A stretch of 6,580 nt of DNA, taken from the NCBI GenBank assembly GCA_028717445.1, contig JAQUNU010000039.1, positions 1-6,580 on the forward strand. The letters run 5' to 3'. The DNA comes from Candidatus Portnoyibacteriota bacterium. GTDB taxonomy: Bacteria > Patescibacteriota > Minisyncoccia > Portnoybacterales > GWB1-42-6. Made by a program: the position numbers and the translations under genes. Under the pieces are notes generated by a model. It saw only the letters and a list, made by a program, of their open reading frames with translations, made no database searches and was not told the origin of the DNA. Positions within the stretch are counted from its first letter, which is position 1; every line of letters starts with the position of its first letter. Below are positions 1-4,901 of the stretch, one piece after another.

Positions 1-681
1 GCGGCCAAGAAGCTCAACGGCCTGGCGCCCGGATACTTGGCGGCGATCGCCAAAGAACTGCAAATCCCCATCAACCCCCCTTTGCAAAAGGGGGGAGCTG
101 GCGCTGTTTTTGTTAATTTCAGCTCTGATTATGTTTTTGACGGCGAGAGAAAAGAGGGCTATAAAGAGGGGGATTGCCCAAACCCTATTTCAAAATACGG
201 CCAGACAAAATTGATTGGCGAACGCGAAGTGGCCGAAGTTGGCGGGAAATATTATATTATCCGATTGCAGAAACTTTTTGGAAGGCCTTCATCAAGTCAG
301 GCTGCCAAAAAAAGTTTTTTTGAAATAATACTCGATTTGGCCAAAACAAAAGAATCGTTGGATCTAGTTGATGAGGAGCTGTCCAATTTTACCTATGCTC
401 CGGATTTAGCCAAGCAAATAAAATATTTGGTTGAAAATAATTTGCCATTTGGGATATACCATATAACAAATGAAGGCGCGCCTCAAACCTGGTATGGCGC
501 GGCCAAAATCTTGTTTGAAATGGTCGGAAACATTAAGATTAAGCTGAATCCGGTTTCCTCGGATAAATTTCCCCGCCCGGCCAAGCGTCCAAAATATACT
601 ATTTTAATAAACACTAAATTGCCGCCCCTGCGGCCTTGGCCGGAAGCGCTTAAAGAATTTTTAAAACAAAGAATTTTATGA
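1..681 (+). CDS. rmlD: dTDP-4-dehydrorhamnose reductase (RmlD), 5' end outside window
   Basis: NADPH-dependent reductase making dTDP-L-rhamnose in the last step of the pathway; cytoplasmic. The frame is open from base 1, so the N-terminus, including the Rossmann GxxGxxG, lies outside the window; 226 residues are visible of roughly 290 usual. Visible family signatures are SSDYVFDG (nt ~121-144, normally STDYVFDG), which supplies the catalytic Ser/Thr region, and the Y-x-x-x-K dyad in KYGQTKLIGE (Tyr codon 196-198, Lys codon 208-210). The C-terminal substrate part (YHITNEG, then PRPAKRPKYTILI) matches the usual RPxxS/D region loosely. Oddity: about 11 extra residues (NPPLQKGGAGA, nt 73-105) between the helix ending AKELQIPI and strand VFVNF are encoded by a C-run/G-run palindrome. 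The TTG at 37 is an internal codon, not a start. The stop overlaps rmlB by 4 nt (ATGA), implying translational coupling. Assignment to the RmlD family is firm; the exact substrate is inferred from the adjacent rmlB. Confidence 0.88.
   Translation, partial: AAKKLNGLAPGYLAAIAKELQIPINPPLQKGGAGAVFVNFSSDYVFDGERKEGYKEGDCPNPISKYGQTKLIGEREVAEVGGKYYIIRLQKLFGRPSSSQAAKKSFFEIILDLAKTKESLDLVDEELSNFTYAPDLAKQIKYLVENNLPFGIYHITNEGAPQTWYGAAKILFEMVGNIKIKLNPVSSDKFPRPAKRPKYTILINTKLPPLRPWPEALKEFLKQRIL
75..95. repeat. Palindromic C-run/G-run element inserted in rmlD
   Basis: Six C, then TTTGCAAAA, then six G form a perfect 9-bp stem (75-83 with 87-95) and a 3-nt loop. In frame it encodes most of NPPLQKGG, a peptide that breaks the normal RmlD spacing between an alpha helix and the strand before SSDYVFDG. 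The shape recalls palindromic elements that insert in frame in coding genes, as the Rickettsia palindromic elements do. That comparison is by analogy; I claim no homology. Confidence 0.7.
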
Positions 682-1682
682 AAATACTTATCACCGGCGG
701 AGCCGGATTTATGGGCTCTACTTTTATTAAATATATTTTAAAAAACCATCCCGATTGGCAGATAGTGAATTTGGATAAGCTGACTTACGCGGGCAACCCG
801 GAAAATTTAAAAGAAGTTGAGAATTGCCAAAATTATGAATTTGTGAAAGGGGATATAGCCAATAGGGGAGACGTTGAAAAAGCGATCGGCGATGGCGTCG
901 ATAAGATTATAAATTATGCGGCCGAAACGCATGTTGACCGTTCAATCCTGGAGCCGGATGCTTTCATTAAAACTGATGTTTTTGGAACATTTACATTGCT
1001 TGAAGCGATGCGCCAGCATAATGTCGCACAATATATACAGATCTCAACTGACGAAGTTTATGGCTCGATCCAAAATGGTCTCTTTACTGAAGCCAGCCCT
1101 TTTGAGCCAAACAGCCCTTATGCCGCCTCCAAAGCCTCTGGTGACCTGCTCTGTCGCGCTTATTTTAAAACTTATAATTTACCTATTATTGTTACGCATT
1201 CTTGTAATTTTTACGGCCCGAATCAATATCCGGAAAAATTAATTCCTCTTTTTGTGACAAATTTGCTCGAGGACAAGAAAGTGCCGGTGTATGGAAAGGG
1301 AAATCAGAGCCGCGAATGGATTTTTACAAATGATCATTGTCGGGCCATCGAGCTCTTGGCCGAAAAAGGCCAACCAGGGGAGGTCTATAATATTGGAACG
1401 GGCTGGTGCAAAGAGAATATGGAGGTGACCAGATTTATTTTGGCTGAACTTGGTTTTGGCGAAGAAAAAATTGAATTTGTTAAAGACCGGCCCGGGCACG
1501 ATCTGCGATACGCTTTGAATTCGCAAAAATTAAAGAATTTGGGCTGGGCCCATTCCCTATCCTGGGAAGAGGGTATGCGTCGCACAATATCTTGGTACAA
1601 GGAAAACGAAGACCGGTGGAAGAAGATCAAATCTGGAGAGTATCTTGAATACTACAAGCGTCAGTATGCGGAAAGAAGTTAG
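678..1682 (+). CDS. rmlB: dTDP-glucose 4,6-dehydratase (RmlB)
   Basis: Converts dTDP-glucose to dTDP-4-dehydro-6-deoxyglucose with tightly bound NAD+, the second step of dTDP-rhamnose synthesis; cytoplasmic extended short-chain dehydrogenase. The 334-residue length is normal for the family. Visible motifs: Rossmann GGAGFMGS (residues 7-14; Met where Ile is usual), NLDKLTYAGN (31-40), NYAAETHVDRS (79-89), catalytic STDEVYG (T124, D125, E126) that marks dehydratases, Y148-x-x-x-K152 in SPYAASKAS, FYGPNQYPEKLIPLFV (178-193) and DRPGHDLRYAL (270-280) for nucleotide binding. The C-terminus (KSGEYLEYYKRQY) is also typical. The start ATG overlaps the rmlD stop by 4 nt and has no clear Shine-Dalgarno, so translation is probably coupled. 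A terminator-like hairpin follows about 60 nt downstream, suggesting that the rmlD-rmlB unit ends here. Confidence 0.96.
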   Translation: MKILITGGAGFMGSTFIKYILKNHPDWQIVNLDKLTYAGNPENLKEVENCQNYEFVKGDIANRGDVEKAIGDGVDKIINYAAETHVDRSILEPDAFIKTDVFGTFTLLEAMRQHNVAQYIQISTDEVYGSIQNGLFTEASPFEPNSPYAASKASGDLLCRAYFKTYNLPIIVTHSCNFYGPNQYPEKLIPLFVTNLLEDKKVPVYGKGNQSREWIFTNDHCRAIELLAEKGQPGEVYNIGTGWCKENMEVTRFILAELGFGEEKIEFVKDRPGHDLRYALNSQKLKNLGWAHSLSWEEGMRRTISWYKENEDRWKKIKSGEYLEYYKRQYAERS

Positions 1683-1744
1683 TCCCCTGTTTTTGGATCA
1701 AGATTTTTAAATTGTCTTTTAGAGCGCGTCTTGTATTATTAAAA

Positions 1745-1798
1745 AAATAAGCGTTTGGTAGGCAACCGGCGGGGATAGATTTCCTGCCTTTTTTATTT
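1745..1798. terminator. Probable Rho-independent terminator after rmlB
   Basis: GGTAGG (1757-1762) pairs with CCTGCC (1783-1788), six base pairs with one G-U, around a long 20-nt loop, and is followed at once by six T, an A and three T (1789-1798). AAATAA just upstream (1745-1750) is complementary to TTATTT (1793-1798), so the element could also work in reverse. The long loop is the weak point. Position, between the rml genes and a new promoter, supports it. Confidence 0.55.
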
Positions 1799-1856
1799 AA
1801 AAGAATAGACAGATAATTTCTTCGCCTGATTAGATAGATGTGGAATTTTACCAATT

Positions 1857-1898
1857 TATCGGCAATTTAACGGAAGAATAACGGAAGTCTATCGGAAG
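1857..1898 (+). promoter_or_regulatory. Four-unit, 11-bp-phased TATCGGAAG array (candidate operator)
   Basis: Four 9-bp units begin at 1857 (TATCGGCAA), 1868 (TAACGGAAG), 1879 (TAACGGAAG) and 1890 (TATCGGAAG), each exactly 11 bp after the last, so they lie on nearly the same face of the helix. A degenerate fifth unit (GATTGGAAA) starts at 1900. The array ends 12 bp before the -35 box of the next promoter, where an activator or repressor could bind. The same motif recurs in clusters inside the sigma factor and DUF5667 genes. The repeat is seen directly; the operator role and its binder are inferred. Confidence 0.65.
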
Positions 1899-1910
1899 AG
1901 ATTGGAAATA

Positions 1911-1939
1911 TTGACATTTTAGATAAAAAAACGTAGAAT
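1911..1939 (+). promoter_or_regulatory. Sigma-70 type promoter for the four-helix/winged-helix gene and rmlA
   Basis: TTGACA (1911-1916, perfect -35 consensus) and TAGAAT (1934-1939, one mismatch to the -10 consensus) are separated by 17 bp, the best spacing. Predicted transcription start is around 1945-1947. That leaves only about 10 nt before the ATG at 1956, so the message would be nearly leaderless. The phased repeat array lies directly upstream. Confidence 0.8.
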
Positions 1940-1955
1940 GAAGCTATAAATCCTC

Positions 1956-2570
1956 ATGGAAAGCCAAAAAAGCCCCAATATGGATGTTTTGAAGCGGAGG
2001 GCTTTTGATATTTGCCTGGCAGTGTATCGTCTGACCGGGTTTTTCCCAAAAAATGAGGTTCTTTCAGCCCAATTGCGAGAGGCCTCGGCGATAATCGCGG
2101 CTTCGTTGGCGGCCGGCAGAATAAATGATACAATTTTAAAAGTAGAAGAGATAAAGGTTTTTTTGGCCATCGCTCGCGGCCAAAATTGGGCCGGGCTGAT
2201 GAATTTTGATCTACTTTTAAACGCGTATTGTCTTTTAGTTGAGGCGCTTTTGATTAGTAAAAATAGTAAAAGCGGTCAGGAGGAAAAAGAAAGATCAGCT
2301 ATCCAAAATTCGGAAATTGATATTCCCCTGTCAATAAATAAAAAAAAGCGGGGAGGCGCCCTGGTGATTCCCGGGGAAACTTTGAGGCGTCAGAAAACTA
2401 TCGTCGATTTTTTCAATGAAAACGGCGAAGCGACAGTCCCCCAACTTGCCAAAATTTTAAATAATGTCAGCGAAAGAACCGTCAGAAGCGATCTGGCGGA
2501 GCTTGTTTCAAAAAAGGTGATAGTGAAGAACGGCATTAAACGCGGCGCCAGGTATTTTTTGAGAAAATAA
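1956..2570 (+). CDS. Four-helix-bundle-like protein with C-terminal winged-helix (DeoR-like) DNA-binding domain
   Basis: 204 residues, no signal or membrane segment. The N-terminal part (about 10-100) is helical and resembles the four-helix-bundle (S23-like, TIGR02436) family, for example RRAFDICLAVYRLTGFFPKN and LREASAIIAASLAAG, but lacks that family's usual YGLTSQ motif. A charged linker (102-142) follows. Residues 143-204 form a winged helix: RRQKTIVDFFNENGEAT, VPQLAKILNNVSERTVRSDL with the likely recognition helix at 172-183 (SERTVRSDLAEL), then a wing ending GARYFLRK. The layout suggests an oligomerising N-terminal domain and a DNA-binding C-terminal domain, so probably a transcription regulator. 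The ATG at 1956 is the first in frame after the promoter and has no Shine-Dalgarno; Met9 (1980) is an alternative. rmlA starts 13 bp after the stop, so the two are likely co-transcribed. The ligand is unknown; its target may be the phased repeat just upstream (inference). Confidence 0.8.
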   Translation: MESQKSPNMDVLKRRAFDICLAVYRLTGFFPKNEVLSAQLREASAIIAASLAAGRINDTILKVEEIKVFLAIARGQNWAGLMNFDLLLNAYCLLVEALLISKNSKSGQEEKERSAIQNSEIDIPLSINKKKRGGALVIPGETLRRQKTIVDFFNENGEATVPQLAKILNNVSERTVRSDLAELVSKKVIVKNGIKRGARYFLRK

Positions 2571-2583
2571 CCATCCAAGAAAT

Positions 2584-3381
2584 ATGAAAGGAATTATTTT
2601 GGCCGGCGGCACGGCCACCCGTCTTTTTCCCCTGACGGCCACAACCTCAAAACAGCTTTTGCCGGTGTACGACCGGCAAATGATTTTTTATCCTTTAAAT
2701 ACACTGATCAAAGCCGGGATAAAAGAAATATTAATGATCGTCGCGCCGGAGCATAGTGGTCAGTTTTTGAATCTTTTGGGCTCTGTCTTAAAAAAATATG
2801 GCGTTCATCTTATCTTTGAGGTTCAAAAAGTGCCACGTGGCTTGGCCGAGGCTTTTGTGCTGGGTGAAAATTTTATCGGCAAAAGCAATGCTTGTCTGGT
2901 CCTCGGAGACAATATCTTTGAAAATGATTTTTCAAAAGAGATCAGAAATTTCAGATCAGGCGGCCAGGTTTTTGCCAAAAAAGTGGCTGATCCGGAAAGA
3001 TTCGGAGTGGTCAAATTCGACAAGAATGGAAAAGCCTTGAAGATTGTTGAAAAGCCAGCTCAATGGATCAGCGATTATGCTGTGACCGGCCTTTATGTCT
3101 ATGACAACCGGGTGGTGGAATTTGCCAAATCTTTAAAGCCCTCAGCCCGGGGAGAAATCGAAATAACCGATTTGAACAATATTTATCTTAAAAAAGGCGA
3201 ATTGAAAGTTAAAGTTTTTGAAGGCGAATGGCTGGACGCCGGCACTTTTGATTCGCTTTTGGCCGCCGGCAATGTGGTTAAGGAAAAACAGCTTTACAAA
3301 AATTTTCATCCGATAATCGACCAGGCGATTAAAGAATTCAATTGCGAATTAAAGGATATTTGCAGGAAAAAACTATTTTAG
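2584..3381 (+). CDS. rmlA: Glucose-1-phosphate thymidylyltransferase (RmlA)
   Basis: Makes dTDP-glucose from dTTP and glucose-1-phosphate, the first committed step of dTDP-rhamnose synthesis; cytoplasmic nucleotidyltransferase. Visible motifs: nucleotide-binding LAGGTATRLFPLT (6-18, with TATRL instead of the commoner SGTRL), SKQLLPVYD (22-30) with the conserved Lys, VQKVPRGLAEAF (80-91), metal-binding LGDNIF (107-112, D109), VEKP (155-158), VTGLYVYDN (167-175), GEIEITDLN (190-198) and WLDAGT (216-221). At 265 residues it is shorter than the ~290-residue classical enzyme, ending soon after the IKEFNCEL region. Many such shorter RmlA-like proteins exist, and another sugar-phosphate nucleotide specificity cannot be excluded. 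Context with rmlB and rmlD supports dTDP-glucose. It follows the winged-helix gene by 13 bp and is separated from rmlB, an unusual gene order. No clear Shine-Dalgarno precedes the ATG. Confidence 0.9.
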   Translation: MKGIILAGGTATRLFPLTATTSKQLLPVYDRQMIFYPLNTLIKAGIKEILMIVAPEHSGQFLNLLGSVLKKYGVHLIFEVQKVPRGLAEAFVLGENFIGKSNACLVLGDNIFENDFSKEIRNFRSGGQVFAKKVADPERFGVVKFDKNGKALKIVEKPAQWISDYAVTGLYVYDNRVVEFAKSLKPSARGEIEITDLNNIYLKKGELKVKVFEGEWLDAGTFDSLLAAGNVVKEKQLYKNFHPIIDQAIKEFNCELKDICRKKLF

Positions 3382-3384
3382 CTC

Positions 3385-3449
3385 CGAAATATGAAAGTTA
3401 TAAGAAATTACGAAAATTTTCGTATATTCGTACTTTTTCTTATTTCGTA
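3385..3449. repeat. Nested palindrome between rmlA and galU (TACGAA/TTCGTA repeats)
   Basis: A perfect 16-bp palindrome, TACGAAAATTTTCGTA, lies at 3409-3424. It is flanked by an outer inverted repeat: ATAAGAAA (3400-3407) with TTTCTTAT (3436-3443), and CGAAATA (3385-3391) with TATTTCG (3441-3447). The right arm as a whole would match CGAAATAAGAAA if about 9 nt were removed from the left arm. TTCGTA also occurs three times in direct order (3419, 3427, 3444). It fills most of the 76-bp gap. It may be a hairpin in the message, a dyad binding site or a small repeat element. There is no terminal T-run as in a standard terminator. Confidence 0.65.
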
Positions 3450-3457
3450 GCAAATTT

Positions 3458-4324
3458 ATGAAGATCAAAAAAGCCGTTGTGGCGGTGGCCGGTTCGGGAA
3501 CCAGATTGCTGCCGGCAACAAAAGCAATGCCCAAAGAAATGCTGCCGATCGTGGACAAGCCCATCATCCAATTGATCGTTGAAGAATTGGTTGAGGCCGG
3601 CATCGAGGATATTATTTTGGTGACCAAATGGGACAAAAAACCGCTTGAAGATCATTTCGACTATAACTGGGCGTTGGCCAATGAGTTAAAAAAGAATGGC
3701 AAGGAAGAACTTTGGCACGAGATTAAAAAAATTTCCGAACTAGCCAATTTTATCTATATCCGTCAAAAAGGACCTTACGGAAATGGCACGCCTGTGCTTT
3801 CGGCGGCTAATTTGGTTAAGGGCGAGCCCTTTGTTTTTGTTTGGGGGGATGATTTGGTCAAGGCAAAAAAATCATTTACCGCGCAATTGATTGATGATTA
3901 TTCAAAACATGGCCAAATGGTTATTGGCGTGCAAGAAGTGCCAAAAGAGACAGTCAATCGTTATGGTATTGTCAAATTGAAGGAGGGCACCATGGAAATT
4001 GAAAATATAGTTGAGAAGCCGTCAATAAAGGAAGCGCCTTCTAATTTAGCGGATTTTGGCCGGATGATTTTAAACGATGAATTTGTCGAAATTTTAAAAA
4101 AGACCGCTCTGGGAAAGGGAAATGAACTTTGGGTAATAGACGCAATAAAAAATTATATTAAAAAAGGCGGAATTTTTAGAGCCAAGAAAGTCGAAGGCGG
4201 CCAGTGGCTGACCACCGGCGATCCGATCAATTATCTCAAAGCGATCCTGAAATATGCCCTGGACCGTTCCGATATTAAAGAAGAATTAATGGTTTTTATT
4301 AATGAATTCTGCAAAAAGCGGTAA
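3458..4324 (+). CDS. galU: UTP--glucose-1-phosphate uridylyltransferase (GalU)
   Basis: Makes UDP-glucose from UTP and glucose-1-phosphate for glycan and glycoprotein synthesis; cytoplasmic. The 288 residues are close to the usual GalU length of about 290-300. Motifs: AVAGSGTRLLPATKAMPKEM (9-28) with the nucleotide loop and conserved Lys26, LPIVDKPIIQLIVEE (29-43, the classical PxxxKPxIQ block), QKGPYGNGTPVLSA (103-116, in place of the usual LGLGHAVL), metal/nucleotide VWGDDLV (128-134, where LPDD is usual), NIVEKP (183-188), FGRMIL (200-205) and NELWVIDAI (222-230). The altered active-site loops mark a divergent branch, but the PKEMLPIVDKP and VEKP blocks are strong. Start ATG 3458 gives the canonical KKAVVAVAG N-terminus. 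The sigma factor gene follows after 21 bp in the same frame, so galU probably leads a galU-sigma-DUF5667 operon. Confidence 0.9.
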   Translation: MKIKKAVVAVAGSGTRLLPATKAMPKEMLPIVDKPIIQLIVEELVEAGIEDIILVTKWDKKPLEDHFDYNWALANELKKNGKEELWHEIKKISELANFIYIRQKGPYGNGTPVLSAANLVKGEPFVFVWGDDLVKAKKSFTAQLIDDYSKHGQMVIGVQEVPKETVNRYGIVKLKEGTMEIENIVEKPSIKEAPSNLADFGRMILNDEFVEILKKTALGKGNELWVIDAIKNYIKKGGIFRAKKVEGGQWLTTGDPINYLKAILKYALDRSDIKEELMVFINEFCKKR

Positions 4325-4345
4325 TCTCCTTCTCTTATCAAAAAC

Positions 4346-4879
4346 GTGCTTATCAATGAAAAACAATTTTTGGATTTTTACGACAAATATATAGCCAAAA
4401 TTTACCGCTATATATATTTTCGGGTTGGCTCGGAAGAGGTGGCCAAAGATCTCTCCTCGGAAGTTTTTTTAAGGGTTTGGAAATATTTGCAAAGCGGTGA
4501 AATTATTGGAAATTTATCGGCCATGGCTTATAAGATTGCCCGGAATCTCATTTCCGATCACTTCCGAAAGACTTCCGATAAACTTCCGTTATCTTTGGAA
4601 ACACTTCCGATAACTTTAGCCTCTTCCGATAACACTTCCGAAAACACTTCCGATAACTTTGAGCTTGACCGCATTAAGGCCTGTCTTAAGGATTTAAGAG
4701 CCGAATACCAGGAAATGGTTATTTGGCGCTATATTGAAGACCTTGATATAGAAGAAATAGCCCAAATTACGGGCAAAAGCCAGAATGCTGTCCGAACTAC
4801 CATTTCTAGGGCCATGGCCGCCTTAAAGCGGGCGGTTGAGTTAAAGCAAAATCAAGGGATTCCGACTGTAACAAAATAG
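4346..4879 (+). CDS. ECF-type sigma-70 family RNA polymerase sigma factor with repeat-encoded linker
   Basis: 177 residues, the size of group 4 (ECF) sigma factors, which redirect RNA polymerase to alternative promoters. Region 2 spans about 8-74 (FYDKYIAKIYRYIYFRVG, AKDLSSEVFLRVWKYL), with the -10 recognising helix near 55-74 (LSAMAYKIARNLISDHFRK). Region 4 spans about 112-165 (LRAEYQEMVIWRYIEDLDIE, then the helix-turn-helix EIAQITGKSQNAVRTTISRA). The linker (about 71-107: KTSDKLPLS, TLPITLASSDNTSENTSDN) is low in complexity and encoded by CTTCCGATA-like repeats in three reading frames. The start is taken as GTG at 4346: the frame opens only at 4325 after the galU stop, no in-frame ATG precedes region 2, and there is no Shine-Dalgarno. 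A DUF5667-type membrane protein begins 22 bp downstream and is the likely partner or regulator. Target promoters are unknown. Confidence 0.88.
   Translation: MLINEKQFLDFYDKYIAKIYRYIYFRVGSEEVAKDLSSEVFLRVWKYLQSGEIIGNLSAMAYKIARNLISDHFRKTSDKLPLSLETLPITLASSDNTSENTSDNFELDRIKACLKDLRAEYQEMVIWRYIEDLDIEEIAQITGKSQNAVRTTISRAMAALKRAVELKQNQGIPTVTK
4551..4655. repeat. CTTCCGATA repeat cluster inside the sigma factor gene
   Basis: CTTCCG begins at 4561, 4572, 4583, 4604, 4623, 4635 and 4647, preceded by a TTTCCGATC unit at 4551. Steps are 10, 11, 11, 21, 19, 12 and 12 bp; the long steps hold degenerate units near 4593 and 4614. Within the sigma factor frame the units start at codon position 3 (4561), 2 (4551, 4572, 4623, 4635, 4647) and 1 (4583, 4604), so the DNA repeats while the peptide does not (FRK, TSDK, LPL, SENT). 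All units have the orientation opposite to the array at 1857-1898. Confidence 0.85.
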
Positions 4880-4901
4880 GCGTTTGTGCGTCATATTTAA
4901 C

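Noticed and set aside
1239..1854. Several reverse-strand frames over the 3' part of rmlB and the following gap
   Set aside because: They overlap a well-supported gene or a terminator-like gap and have no family features; treated as shadows.
1683..1955. tRNA or other known RNA gene in the gap after rmlB
   Set aside because: No cloverleaf, no T-loop-like motif and no recognisable conserved RNA; the terminator, repeat array and promoter account for what can be seen.
4551..4655. CRISPR-like array in the sigma factor gene
   Set aside because: Units are about 9 bp with gaps of 1-3 bp (up to ~12 bp), far too short for repeats and spacers, and they lie inside an intact, conserved coding gene.
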